Shown: piece by piece, positions 49,147 to 62,600 of the stretch
Layout of the letters: every line of letters starts with the position of its first letter
Numbering within the stretch: the first letter of the stretch is position 1
Assembly: GCF_947623445.1 (NCBI RefSeq)
Contig: NC_135243.1
Coordinates: forward strand, 3,660,501-3,724,500
Origin: Clavelina lepadiformis
Taxonomy: Eukaryota > Chordata > Ascidiacea > Aplousobranchia > Clavelinidae
Length of the DNA stretch: 64,000 bases
Direction: 5' to 3'
Translations under genes and position numbers: made by a program
The notes under the pieces: model-generated
Databases searched by the model: none
Seen by the model: only the letters and a program-made list of their open reading frames with translations
Told to the model about the DNA's origin: nothing

Positions 49147-50356
49147 AGAAGATTTGATGACGTCACAGAGTTATCATATGGGACGTCACAAAGGCAATTG
49201 TAAGAGGAATCGAAATTCTTACAACGATTTTCGCCCGAATTTAATCCGAGTCATAGCTGGATTATTTTGATTAAAACATGACCGAATGATTCATGTGCAC
49301 AATATGTGAGGTTTTACTCTTGGAAGCTTTACCTTATAGCTGCATTCGCCTATACCAGGCGATGTGGAAAAATAATTTATAGCTACTTCTAAGAAGTAAC
49401 AAGATCACGTATTTCTCCCTTCCATATTATTTTACTGTCAATTTCGTTATATTTGTTGTTTAGGCGTTGCTATAACAGCAGTAGATGTGACTTTATTTAG
49501 TTTGCATCGTGTGTACTTTTGTAAATTACTAGCAATGTAACTAATACAGTGTTCTGAGGTTTCGCAGTTTCGTCACCTTGACCCAACTTTCCACCAAGGT
49601 CAAAGAAGTGTGAATGAGTTCATGTAAATATTTCTGTAAATGCAGAAATCGATGCAAAAACTCAAAACTGAAAAATACTGAAAGAAACTGACATAAGAAA
49701 TATTAGTCCATAAACTACAGTACAGTACAACTGGTAACCGAGAAATAACGTATAGGGCAATATGAAGATTATGTACTACTGCAAATGTCAGTCTTATTGT
49801 TAAAAGATTAACTGTTTAAATGGGTAAGCTCGTCATAGGTTTACAGTATGTTGCGCGACAGCAAAATAAATTTTGTAAACTTGGCTAGCAGCAGCAAATA
49901 TTCTAATGTGATGAATCCCATGAATATTCAAATCTGACTAATAGATTTAAAACGAGTTCCAGAACCCTGGATGGAATTATTACATTTTTATTTGTACCAT
50001 CATATAAAACTTCGGTGCAAACAAATATTGTTTTTATTGTGAATCAACGAAACATTAATTAACGCATCAGATAAAACGATTACATTGATGTGACAGTGGC
50101 TGCCATTTGGCAGATAATAATTATTATCAGCAAGCTGAAGTTGATGGAATTAAGCCACAATTCGAGACAAGTTCTGTAAGACTGATGATAAAATTAATTT
50201 GTAATGAGATATTACAAGAACAACGTTTTACTTTAAAACCAGCAGTTATTTACTTATGTGAGGTCACTTTTGTTTCGCGAGCTGAGTCTGACGTCATCAC
50301 CAACATCAACCTCCAAGTGCTGTGAATAAAGAATTGATTAAAAAAAATACTTCAAC
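49147..50356. other. Convergent 3' ends of MLCK-like (+) and NLR (-) genes
   Basis: Plus-strand AATAAA at 49865-49870 (MLCK-like). Minus-strand AATAAA (TTTATT) at 49987-49992 and 50033-50038 (NLR). The predicted 3' ends lie about 100-170 bp apart. The plus-strand frame at 50107-50325 is not supported as a gene. Confidence 0.55.
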
Positions 50357-53300
50357 CTAATTTGCTGGCATTAACACACTCGTACACGCATATATATTCA
50401 CAGTCACATGTGCATGGAGTTTGAACAATACCGAGTTATCAAACTGGTCCAATGTGTTCTGGATTTCATGTCTTTCAGACTCGTTTGCATTTCTATTTCT
50501 TCCCGTTCTTTTATCTTCGTGCGGGAAGCAATGAAACATCCTCAGATACTGGTCAATTTTCATGAAGAAGGAAGACGGTGGGATTGTTTGAAGTGTGTTG
50601 CGGCTGATGTCCAGAATTTGTACCTGGCCACGAAAGTATGAAGTAAAAAAGTAAAGTAAACATGAGAAAGTGGAAAGCAGAAAAGGGGATGTTGACGCGT
50701 GTTAATAAATGTTTATTGTTATTCAGCCAATTATTACTAGAATTTCAATCGAGATAAGTCATGGAAAAACGTATTGAATTTTGAGTTGTACAACTCTAAA
50801 ATGTAAGTAAGTCAAGTGACATCGTTAAACAACTTCACAATACTGTAAAGGCAATTTCATCATTTAGTTATCAATATTTTCTAGAGTTACAAATTAACTA
50901 AAAATATCTGTGAAAATATATATTCCTTCCTTATACTGTAATACTGACAAAGTATTCTGGCTAATAAGTATACAGTAGATATAGGAAATATTTAAAAAGC
51001 TTTAGATTTCAAGGAAAACGACGAGAAAGGAAACAAGCAGGCAAACCTTTCCTGGCATTTCTGTAATTGCTGAAATTATCTTTTCAATATCACCGGGAGT
51101 TGAGAAGCAACCTTCCAGATCAAGCCTCTTGATCACTTTATTCTGTTTCCTTAAAACCTCGCACAAGAGAGTTGTGTGAAAAGAGTTTGACGGCGACTGC
51201 CAGAGATGAAGTTCATGCGGGAATAGTTCAACCGCTTTTTGTGTGAGACGCTCATCCGCGCACTCACTTATTTCAAACAAACGCAAAATGTATTTGCGTC
51301 TGTTGTCATCTATGTAAAAATAGTAGCGGCTTACACCAGATTGCTTATACCAGTCGGTTTTATACGGTACTTGTAGTGCAGTGAAGCTACCTTTGTTCCA
51401 TTCATCGTATGTCAACGGCGAGAAACGAGCCAGTTGTAACTCGAAAGCTTTGGTCAAAATTATTCTTTTCTCTGCAGGATCTAGAAAACAACGAAAAGTT
51501 CAATTAATAGACATATTTTTAGACGTCACCGTGTATAGTTGAAGAGTGTTGAAGAGTTGAAACTAAAAGCACAATTTGTACTTGACCACAGAATTTAACG
51601 TAATTGGCTTGCACAGTTTTCCCAAATAAACATAAGTACAGTAGGTAGGCTAATGCAGAAAAGTAGCAAACCGCAGTACAGCCTTTCTTGAAACATCTCT
51701 ATTGATTCTAAACGCAGAGCATACTTCGATTACGTTTTTTTTTCTTTTTTCGGGTCGTAAATATGTACGTTTCTGCACACAACTATTTTTACTACGCTAA
51801 ACATTCCAGCAGCCTGTACGTGGCGCTATTAATTTACTTGTACGAAAAATATGCCGCTTAATAAGATGCTAAATAACAAAATGAATGAAATACTCACCTA
51901 CATGTTGAACCATTGATGGTGACTGCCCTGCCGAGGTGGACACAGTATGACTAAACCTTTGTTCATAAATACAATTACTGACAAAGATCAAATTAAACTT
52001 GGACTAAGTTTAATAATATTGCATATGGTGGCAGTGATACCTGCTGCATCCGGCCTGTGAGTGCACTGGTAAATCGTGGTCTAAAACAAATAAGAAAATC
52101 TATTAGCTACGATATTTCATACATTATTTCAAGAAACTACTTTTACTCAATAGCTTGTGGTTAAGTCTTTTAGGTCAGTCTTATGCTTTATTGCCACATT
52201 TTCACTAGCTTACTAGCAACGTTGTTACAGACCGAAGTTTTACAGAATAATTAAAACAAGACTTCAAAACATCCTAAAAGCTTCGAGGTAAAAATTCTAA
52301 GACTATAATAAAAAGAAAAATTTACCACGCATCACATCCATCAACAACCCAGAAAGAAATACTCGCACGACAGACCACTTGTCATCAAAGAACATTTGCC
52401 CTGTGACGAAGCGCTGAAATTCATCTAATGGCATGTGATTGATGATCCAAAGTGCTGTGAAGTATTCCTGATAGGACTGATGAGCGAAGAAGAACTTGGT
52501 GTCGTGTTCAAAGACTTTGCTTGTGACACCACAATGAGAATGAAGACAGACGATTATATCCTGGGTTTCGTTTGGATCCAGTCCTTGCGCTCGCATCTCA
52601 GCTGGTGTGATTACTACTGTAGACTTTGCACTGGCGTTGTAGGCCAAGATGCTCAATTGCTCAGTAAGCAGCGTGATGTCATGACTTGTGTTCTCACTGT
52701 GCTGTAAATGCATAAATACAGTCGCAAAAGCCCTAGTGGCGCTGGTAATTTCTCCGATACTGTCGGTAGGATTTAGTAAAGCGATAATTACTAGTTGTAG
52801 TAACAATGGATTGAAACAAAGACGAAATACAGGAAGGTCTCTTTCGTATAATTTATTCCATAACTCATTGGCCTTAGCACCAGCATAGAAATGAAATAAC
52901 TTCTTCATTCCCTCATGAGGGAGATCCCCTACAATGATAGTGGTATCAGGGCGGAGTGATTTCGGAAGCGTAACGACGCTATGAGGTCGGGAAGTGAACA
53001 CGATCAAAGAGTCTGGAAGAAAATGCCCGGTGGAAAGATTGGCGATAAGATCCTGAATTGGTCTAGGAGTATCATAATCTTCCATGGTTGGATGTTCCTT
53101 CAGTGTCCATCCCGCTTGGTCAAGCCCGTCAAAGATAAACAGACATTTTTTCTGATTATTCTTAATCCACTTGAAGGCTTGTTCGTGTGTTTTGCGATTT
53201 ACATTTGGGAAGCGTTTTTCTAGTAATAGTTGCTGCAGTGTTAAATCTTTCTGGTAATTCATATCCATAAGTTTGTAATGGAAACACTTGTAGTCTTCAT

Positions 53301-56300
53301 TTCTTGCTAATCTTTTGGAGAAGGTAGTTTTGCCGGAGCCAGGGTAACCAATTACACCTATAACACGTCTACCACTTCTTATGATGTCTCTGAACTGAAT
53401 TCTACTCTCATGTCGAATATCTTTCATCTCTTCAATAGAAGGTCTAAACGTCTCTTCTTTTGGGAGCGCTCCGCCTTGGTAAAATGACACTTTCGTGTAG
53501 CTAGGATGGACGATGGGGATATTCTTTGAAACCGGCATACCGCCTTGAAGACGAATGTCATCTTCTAGATATCGTTTTTGTTCCATCATTACTTTTTCAA
53601 TCGCAGTTTTTTCTACGAATAATTTTTTATTTGCTTAAAATGTTTTTTTTATACAATAAAATTTGTAAAAATTGTTTTTAACTGACTACTTTACACACAA
53701 ATGTTTCCATTCGCGATAGATTAGCTTCAAAAGATATTTTCAACATATCTAAAAAAATTTCTTTACCTTTACTCTTTGGTAACTTTCTTCCTAAAAATTG
53801 TACAAAAAGAGATTAATGAGAATCACCATATACTGTATTTTATGAGTAAGTTATTAAAGTGCGTCCGTATACTTTTGTAACTTGCACTTTATATAAGATA
53901 ATGTAAGGCAATAAATAGCTGGTTTAATCGATTGTAAATTTTGCTAAACAAGTTAAAACAAAGTTTTAAACCAAAAAGTTAATTTTGTTTACACATATAT
54001 AGTTATTCACTTATTTATTAGTATGTTTGTTATAAGCATAAGACAAAAGTTTGTAAACATTTGCCAAAATTTGCACCCTAAGTTATAAAACGTTGCGTTT
54101 GTTTTAGACGAAAAGCTTACTCATATTTTGTAGAAAGGATGTTTTCCGATACGTTGATCCAAGCGAACTTGTTTCTAAATTCATCTTGGGGTTTGCGTCT
54201 AAAGCCCGAAAGAAAAAAGGTCACAAATGACTGGAATAAACATTATGTTTGTTTCAACTTTCCAACGCTTTTTTTCGCTCATCCGCTTTCACTGTTACTT
54301 GCTGCTGATATGTTATTTTACTGCAAGATTAGCTTATTTTTTCCGGTTACTTTATGTTTTAACTTTGCAAAAAAAACTTTAAAACTTTAACCAAACTTTA
54401 TGTCAAGAAACTGATGATGCCTGTTTTCATCGAAAAATATATTGAAATTGTTTGTCCACTGATTCAGAATTTATTCTTAAATTAAAAATTAGGCTTAAAA
54501 TTAAATTAAGTCGAGATTTAGAAAGCGATAACATTTTGCAAAATTTCATTTAAACAGAACTGAGGAGATTTCATACAATTGCTCTGCTACAAGTTTATTG
54601 TATTCCTCACTATCGTTGTTCTTACCTGATATCACTACGTCAGGTTCTCCCCTTGTTGTAAATTTGGACGAGTGGTTGTGCGCTTGCCCGTATTGGTCTG
54701 TTTAAACAATTACAAGCAATACAAGCTTAAATCACAGGTAAAACGTTACTGTAGGGCAAGGGTGTACATATTTTATTTATCACAACAAAAGCAGTGGACT
54801 GGTATTCTTTCCATCAACAACGAATTAAAAATTGAAAACCACCTGGACGGGAGAAAGCATTTGAAGATGTGCTTGATGTGCTGCTGCCTGCTTCATTTAT
54901 AGCAGAAGATGAGAATGGCTCTTTGGGATGGGTTAACCCCGAATTATCTGGGATGAAGCGTGGGGAAATTACATATATAAATATGACGTACGATATCAAG
55001 CTTAATGTAGACTTGTAACCTAAACTGCGGGTACCTGGGACAAACGCTCTAAATGGCCTTGCGGTAAGATCATCAACTGGGTCACCACCAGCAAGAACTA
55101 AATTTGAAAATATGAATACAGTTTACTTTACAATTTTTTTCATACTACTGGTGTGACCGTTTCAATTACCAATATTCTATTCAACTTTGGTCTAATATAA
55201 CATACCGTTACCAGCCGACGTAGTTGCATGATTTACAGCTTCAGATTCGTTCATGGTAGGTAAGGCAGGGGCTTGTGGTGCAGTACACCAACTTGATTCA
55301 CTTAGTTTCTTTGGTTGTGTAACATCGGATGGATCTATAAAAAACGAAACTATTGCAGTGAAGGTCACGCCAAAAGGTATATCAGTAGTAGCCAGTAAAG
55401 TCAAAAGCAAACCCGTTGTAGTAGCAGTTTGACTTCCTCTTGTGCTCCTTTGCCATGAGGGCGAGGATAAAAAACTTGACTCTGTTGATTCACCTATAGT
55501 CAAAAAACATAATCTGCCGATTATATGTTCTACATAATAACGTTGCTGTTAATTGTATAAAATTAATTGTGACGCTACGTGTATATAGTCTGTAAAAGCT
55601 ATTACACTGTCCACTCTATACATTCTGGAATCTATACTTATCTTCTTTTCAGCAAATGTATAAAAAATAACAAATCTTTAACATATTATGCTCTTAAAAA
55701 TAAAGTATGAGAAATCATTTTGCCACCTCGTTGACGATAAGATCTTGCATTGGTAACTGGAATGTCAACCTTGGAATTCATGATTGTGGCGTCATGTTGT
55801 TGCCTGTTGTCATGATACTGCCTTTGGTCATGATGATGAATTACAGGAGCATAATGTATGCGAATCGGACCTAGGTAAAAATTTGAATTCACGCACCTAC
55901 CGCAAGCAACATTATTCGATTTGTTCAATATAAGCCAACTGTACATACCAGTAGCAATTTCAGCCATTCTAGTCGTAAGTTCTACGAAGCTTTGATCAAC
56001 TCTATTGACAGCAAGTGGCGAAGATTCAGTACGTTCCGTAACGTACATTACCTGGTCCATACTAGCAGCGTCTTGAAGTGGTACAGAGTCTGAAACAATC
56101 CAAATCTTTTAACAGACGGAGGCAGATGTTCGACTATAAGAATTGTTGGCTGATTGTTGAGGTTACTTTGCAAATTTTTTCAAACTTACCAGAGGGTCTT
56201 CTTCGTTCATGTTGCAGTGGAAGGTCATGTGATGTACCCGGCTGTTCATCACCTTCACCTGAAGAACTCTCTTCAGTGTCTTGGTAATGCTGTACGAGAT

Positions 56301-56343
56301 TGATTTCGTTTTCAGGCCCCTTTTCGGCCTCAGATAACGACAT
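50357..56343 (-). CDS. NACHT-LRR (NLR-like) protein with Ser/Thr-rich N-terminus (14 exons, 1006 aa)
   Basis: Exons, 5' to 3' on the minus strand: 56343-56190, 56089-55949, 55870-55727, 55493-55413, 55334-55206, 55097-55035, 54947-54843, 54697-54626, 53790-53767, 53612-52326, 52080-52041, 51977-51898, 51480-51047, 50623-50357. The big exon encodes a NACHT NTPase: Walker A GYPGSGKTT (393-401), Walker B LFIFDGLD (465-469), sensor FTSRP, and a C-terminal winged-helix/NLR motif FFAHQSYQEYFTALW. The last two exons carry a short LRR tail (IKRLDLEGC, then VQILDISRNTLQTIPPSSFF). The first 304 residues are acidic/Ser/Thr-rich with a His/Gln patch (HHHDQRQYHDNRQQHD) and show no recognisable CARD, PYD, death or DED fold. 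NLRs sense intracellular danger and oligomerise through NACHT (family knowledge). Every intron from exon 1 to exon 12 is phase 1. The starting ATG (56343) is the first in its frame; upstream sequence is open without ATG. The ligand is unknown. Confidence 0.88.
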
Positions 56344-58169
56344 GTTTGAGAATTGTCGTGCTGATGATACGAAACAGTTTTTTGAAGAACACACTTGGCA
56401 TAGAAAGGTTTTTGTACTGTGACGAAACAAAATACACGTGATGAGCGGGAAATTACATTTTCAACAGATTTAGTAGGCTATCAATTTGGGTGGGCAATTA
56501 ACCAACTTACACATAGCCCACGCCATCACATGGTCGCGGAAAGCCTATTGCAATAAAAGAACTGGTGGGCTACATTACAAGGAAATGCTACAGCTCATAT
56601 AGTGATAAATATTAACGGCAAAATAGAGAGAGATGTCATGTCATGAGATGCTGTGTCATGAAATGTTTCATGAATGTGTTTGGATAAAACAACACTTACG
56701 TTTGTTGCAGTTACCAGTAAAGCAACAGAATGTAACATTAAAACGCTACAAAAAGACGAAAAGCTACGAAAATGTTCTTGGAGTAGATTGGTTTCATAAA
56801 TTTTAAAAAGCTTTCTGTAATAATAGTGACGTTTGTCGCGTTTTATTTAAACCGCCTGGACGTTTTTATGAGACAAATTTCGCAAAAACAAAGCTATAGC
56901 GTTGTTATATTAACCGCAGGGACAAAACTCCACAAAGTAACCAAGAAAATTCCCTTCCAGTGCTTTTTCAAATGACGGGATTAAAAATTACTCGGAAACA
57001 TGTTGATAAAAACATCAAGCCTGCGCGCGCGTGTGTGTGTGTGCACACTGTGGGAATACAAAATTAGCCAACCATGTGTGTGACGTTAACCCTATCTTTT
57101 TAATGGCAAAGGGTATTAGCAGGAATTCATCAAAGATCTAAATTAATTAACTTAAATAACTACGAAAACATGCAATACACTCATTTGTACAAGGAATTTT
57201 ACTTTTGTAAAAAAGCAATGTGCACTTTACCCTATAAGTATGATTAAGGTATTATTATTACTATTAAGTTATTCTAAGGTTTTGTTGGTTGAAAAGTCTT
57301 CTGCAAAGTGTCTTAACAGGTAAAATTTACTCACATTTCTATAGTTGAAAGTCATCAAAACTGAAGGTAAAGGTTATGACAACGTGAAACTCAGTCCAAA
57401 GATCTTATAAGCTTCTTACTACAATCTGCTATTCCATGCACGTTGCTTCTTAAACCAGCGCGTTAAAGAACTGAATTACAGAAGTTCGCTTTTATTTTTT
57501 CCAACAAGTTACTCTCCGGTGGTACTGAATTTAGTTGATTACATAGTCACAAAAATTAATACGCTTACGTCACCAGCTAGCAAGTCACTCACCTTGGTCC
57601 ACAGCTCAACCAAAATCACTTCCAAAAACTGCCGTTCAGCTGTATACCAACATATCGAATAAATGTTAAAAACGAAACTGAATTCAGATCTAAATCAAAC
57701 ATACGTCTTAACGCATATCCATTTTCGCCTGATTTGAAGCGATTTGAACAAACAAAATATGAGGTAATATCCGCAATGGCGTTTGAGGCAGGGTGCCTGT
57801 TGGCGCAAGTAGAATGTGGATACAACTTACACCATCGCAGCAATAAGGGTGCGTGTGCGGCACGTTACGCATGTTGCACCGATTAGAGCACGTGACGGTG
57901 CAGTAAAAGCAATCATACGAATTATGATGGCGATTGGTTTATTTAATGGGTAACAATTCCTTAGTGTCTCCAATTCGTTTGGTTATATTTATGCATAAAA
58001 ATGTTCATAGATAAATAACAATTTGTTTATCGGTATAAATACAGACTTTCACCTGGTTTGTGCGGGACGTCTGCTGCTGAAATTAGGATTAGCCTGGAAG
58101 TAGATTGAAGCCAATCTTAATGCTCACCTTCAGGCTTGTGCTTAAGTATCTTGCTAAGACAAAGCTGTC
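56344..58169. other. Intergenic, NLR upstream region
   Basis: No exon recognised. Contains a short (CG)/(TG) run at 57025-57043. The minus-strand frame 57616-57843 has no recognisable similarity. Confidence 0.5.
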
Positions 58170-58245
58170 TGCTCTTAACTAGCTTCGAACGGACAACCTC
58201 TAGGACGTCGGCCTGTCGATCCACTGCTACGCTACACAGTCCACA
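58170..58245 (-). repeat. tRNA-derived SINE-like sequence (box A/B)
   Basis: Read on the minus strand it gives GTGTAGCGTAGCAGTGG (box A-like) and, about 40 bases later, CCGTTCGAAGCT (box B-like GTTCGA). The spacing suits an internal RNA polymerase III promoter. The acceptor stem does not pair well and the B box is imperfect, so a SINE head or tRNA pseudogene fits better than a working tRNA. A poly-A or simple tail was not identified. Confidence 0.4.
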
Positions 58246-58379
58246 ATTCAAATGGCGGTGCCACTTAACCAATTAATTTGTTTACTAAGCTTTTCAAGCT
58301 TCCAATGTCAATTCCATAAATTTGTGTACAAGGAATTAACTATTCGGCAAACGATGGACGCTTATAAGGAGGCGCATTT

Positions 58380-58450
58380 TTGTTTCATTGTTTCGTTGTT
58401 GTTTTATTGTTTCATTGTTGTTTCATTGTTTTATTGTTGTTTCCTTGTTT
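58380..58450 (+). repeat. TTTCATTGTTG-type low-complexity repeat
   Basis: Repeated TTTCATTG/TTGTTTTATTG units form a pyrimidine-rich low-complexity tract. The overlapping open frame (58252-58491) owes its hydrophobic translation to this tract and is not a gene. Confidence 0.7.
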
Positions 58451-59666
58451 CCGTTGCAGAGTGTCTCTTTCTACACGTAACTAATCTCTGAGAAGACAGA
58501 TATTTTTTCAAAAATGTGTATTCAGAGCTTGGTTTAATGACAAAGTTTTTAACTGTTAGGTTTATTTGAGCAGTTGAGAAAAATACGGCCGCCTAATGGC
58601 GCAAAAGATTTAACTCCGCAACACTGCTGTTGCTGCATGCACATCGACACATCATAATTCATAGCTATTTTAGGTGTTTGCGCTTCTGGTCATGAAAAGT
58701 ATTCAAAAACAACCGGATCGGATATATGTCAATGACTAAATTTCAGCTTGGTCCATCAATAAAGTTTTCCTTATTTTTGACACCAGTTTTCTGGACTTTA
58801 CGCCACCCTTAACACCATTAAGGAAAAGTGAATGAATGCTTTATACTTAGTTTGTAAACTTTATTAAGATATCAAATCAGAACCATATTGTATTTGGAAT
58901 ATTATTTTTCTGGCAAATTATTACCTATCCGTAATTTAATTTTGTTTCATCGGGTTAACAAATGGCAGCAGGCGTGAGAACTTTAGATAATTATCTTTGC
59001 ACATTCCTCACATATATCTTGGGAGTGTGTGAAAAATTTAATTGTGAATTTCATAAAATATGTTGTACTCCCAATAATAATTTTATTTTTTATTTTTATT
59101 TTATTTTATTTTTACTGGCAATGTAATCATTTTTTATTTCGGAAATTCGATAACGAAGAAGTTGGGCTTTTCCATTTTTGCTAAACAAATGCTATCATTA
59201 AACTGGTAGGAAGCAGGACATATAGAAAGAGCAGCATCGTGAGCTAAACACTGTCAAAACAGAGGAACTCGCAAGGGGAAACGAAGCGTTGTTCAGGAAA
59301 AGAAACATATTATTAGGACAGGCAACTTGATAGCCTGCTACCGGTTTCGTCTTGTCAAGCATGCAAAAGACATGTAAGACATCAGCCTTATGTGTGCCAG
59401 TAGGTGCTGGTTTAGCAAGTTTAGAGCGTTTTGCAGATGCATTAAGTCTATAGCATAGAGATTCTATTGCAGATTTTTGCTTCTATGGATATCAATTTTG
59501 ATACAAAATGACACCTATATTGGTACTAAGCTATACAGTAATTAATTCATATCCAAATGTTCATAGGCATCCATACTTCTGATACCGTATTACTTGTAGC
59601 TACAGTTCTGAAATTCCGACAGCAACAAAATTCTTGACAAACAGCTCCACAATATTGGGATCGCCC
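58451..59666. other. Intergenic, SLC1A upstream region
   Basis: No exon recognised; a TTTTA/TTTTATT tract lies at 59081-59115. Presumed promoter and 5' UTR of the transporter gene lie at the right end. Confidence 0.45.
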
Positions 59667-62600
59667 ATGCCTCGCAGCAAGATGGAGTCGAAAGCCGAAA
59701 AAACGACGTCGAAATCTCGTTGCCACATGAACAGGATTTTGCCTTGCGATTGTCGACGCTTACGCAGCGAAGAGCTTTTGATAATATTGACTGTTGCCGG
59801 TACGTCCGGCTTGCCAGGCATTGAAGTGTAAAATCTCTATTCTTTGTTTATTTTCCTCCTATTTTCGAAGTCATTTTGGTTCTTTATTCTCCTTCTTTAT
59901 CTTCCTTTATTTCTTCTCTATGAAGAAATGCAAAGTTTGTCGTGTTCATGTTAGACTTTAGGTGTTTGGTTGTAATAAGTATTTTGCACGGTACCTCAGG
60001 TGTTCTTATCGGTGTGCTGCTTGGAGTATTTTTGCGCCCGACCTGTCCTTCTGATGACGTCATCATCCTGATCACGTTTCCCGGAGAAATCCTCATGAGG
60101 ATACTGAAGATGCTCATAATTCCCACCATCATCACCAGCGTCATTACAGGTACTGGTCTAAGTCGGACACCAACGGTTGCAAATTGTTTGGTGATTCATA
60201 TTGTGTTGTATGAAATGATTGTACACTCACAGGACTTTCTGGCGTCAATTTAAAACGTGGCGGAAAAATGGCAGGCCACGCCACAGTTTATTACCTAACG
60301 ACTACCACGCTGGCGGTTATAATCGGGATGGTTTTGGTGAGCATCATACATCCGGGACGAAGTTACTTTGATTTGAGATCAGCAGATGACGTAGAAATTG
60401 CCCCATCTTTAGACAGCTTCCTGGACTTGCTAAGGTGATACCGTAAATTAGCCTACTACAATAGTAGGCCTAGTCTATTACAGGCAAGCTAGGCATTGGT
60501 GATAACTAAGCTGCTCCGCGGTCAACAAACTATCCTAAAAACTTCGGAATACATTCAAAGTGGTTGTCTTTGAAAGCTAAAGTTCTTAATTAAGTTTGAT
60601 TAATGCTAACTAACTTTTCTCCGTTTAGAAATATCTTCCCCGACAATATCATAGGAGCATGCACAGCAATGGTAAGCATGGTGAATAAATCCATAAGAAT
60701 GGGGCTACCGTGACATAAGAATGGGGCTAGTGTAACAGCATTACACTGAATAGTAATTGCTCAGATCTTGTTTATTCTTTGCAATTGTGACGTTCAAAGT
60801 TATTCCAAGGTTCAAACTAGAACAAGGAAAATCGCATCACCAGTAAATTCTACGTCATATCCTGTACGTCATAACAGTTCTTTTCTTGAAAACGTTACTT
60901 TGGTCAAGACTCTGGAGGTCGTCCCCAATACGAATGTGTTGGGTAATTAACAAACCAAACTCTTGAAAGAAAAGCAAAACGGTTGTATGTCTGATTACCC
61001 AAATTGTATGATCATTTGTCTTTTTAGGCCTCTTGGTCTTCAGCATGTCATTTGCGGTCACTTTGTCAAGCATTGGGAGACAAGGAAAACCAGTAAAGGA
61101 ATTCTTTTACATACTCAACAAAATCTTTATGAAAATGATTAGGGTGGTCATATGGTATGTATTGTGCGACTAGCAAACACACGTAAACTAGAGACATTAT
61201 GGTAGACTAGATCTACGATAGTGATTTGAATAACACGAAGTGCCTTTCATGACGTTAAACTACAGAAACTTTATGGATTTGTACCTTTAGGTACTCACCA
61301 ATTGGTATTGGCAGTTTAATAGCGGGAAACGTTCTTAGAATGGAGACAACATTTGGTTTCATCGAAACCATTGGTTGGTACATGGTGAGTAGGCCTAAGT
61401 TAAGCAATAACCTACTGTTGTGTATTGTATTGTCTATTTTTCGTCATTAACTTTGTGTGGAGCGAAAGTTACGGCGCTAACCGTTATAGTCATAGCACAA
61501 TAAAACACAGCATACTCACGAAGAATTAACGAGCAGGAAAAAGTGGCAAAGCCCAAGGGCTTAAAACATGTAAGATACCAATAATAGAATTTTACTATAA
61601 GATGACAGTTTAGCATGGCCACCAAACCGACAAAATAATTCTTAAGTTTAATTTTATTTAAGGACAAAGTAGCACAAAGAAAGACACAACTACACTTTTG
61701 GAAGATATAGAGGACATGTTCCCTAACATTAAATGCACGGATATTAACAGCTGAAATAGACATATAAAGTGACATGGTTAGATTAAAATGACAATGAATA
61801 TCTAAAGTGCACAACAAATGGATGGTTAAAAAAACGCACAAAAGAAACTCCACCCTGGTAAACTGTGGTAAACTAACTTCTCTCTTAATCGGTTTCTGGG
61901 ATAACACCAAAGCTTTTTGAATAAAATTGTACGTATTTGTCGTACGTTGTGCATTTTACTTATTTTTGTTAAATTACGTTTCCAGGGAACTGTTTTGATT
62001 GGTCTATTAATTCATTGCGTCATTGTTCTTCCCGCCATATTTTACATCATAACACGAAACAACCCATTTCGGATTTACAAGGGAGTCTTCCAGGCCTGGT
62101 TAACCGCCTTAGGAACAGCATCGAGGTAAACTGAATGTTAAAAGTTTGAAATTGGAAAGCTGTTTTCTTAATGAATGCCAGTGGTTCAAGGCCGCCGATG
62201 CCAATGCATTTGTTTGTCTACAACAAATGGTCACCAAAGCTGAAATGTAATATAATTATAATAGTACCTGTGCACATTGAGGTGCAAGTGAAGATGTATT
62301 GATATAGTATTTGTTGCAGCGCCGCCACCCTCCCAGTGACGATGATGTGCGCAGAAAGGAATCTGAATATTGACAAAAGAGTAACTAGGTTCGTGTTACC
62401 ACTAGGTGCGACTATGAACATGGATGGAACTGCATTGTTAGAGGCGGTGGCGGCAGTTACCATCGCCCAGATGTGTCAGATTGACTTGAACACCGGTCAG
62501 CTGGTAACAATTAGGTAAGTGGATCCGTGAAATGCATAAAGACATAGAAGACCTTCCATGACGTGAGACCTAGTCATAGCCTTTATATGATTCTTCATGT

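Noticed and set aside
52303-52325. Open extension of the NACHT exon to a stop (KFFFLL)
   Set aside because: A GTAAAT donor at 52325 in phase 1 joins perfectly to two further exons and the LRR exon, giving a continuous frame.
59800-59999. Longer SLC1A exon 1/2 joining at 59830 and 59962
   Set aside because: It would insert about 20 residues in the middle of TM1; the 59799/60000 junction gives an uninterrupted TM1 as in other EAATs.
61434-61910. Minus-strand 158-codon open frame in SLC1A intron 7
   Set aside because: Lies wholly in an intron; the translation is Cys/Phe/Leu-rich low-quality sequence with no recognisable domain or splice context. Likely chance.
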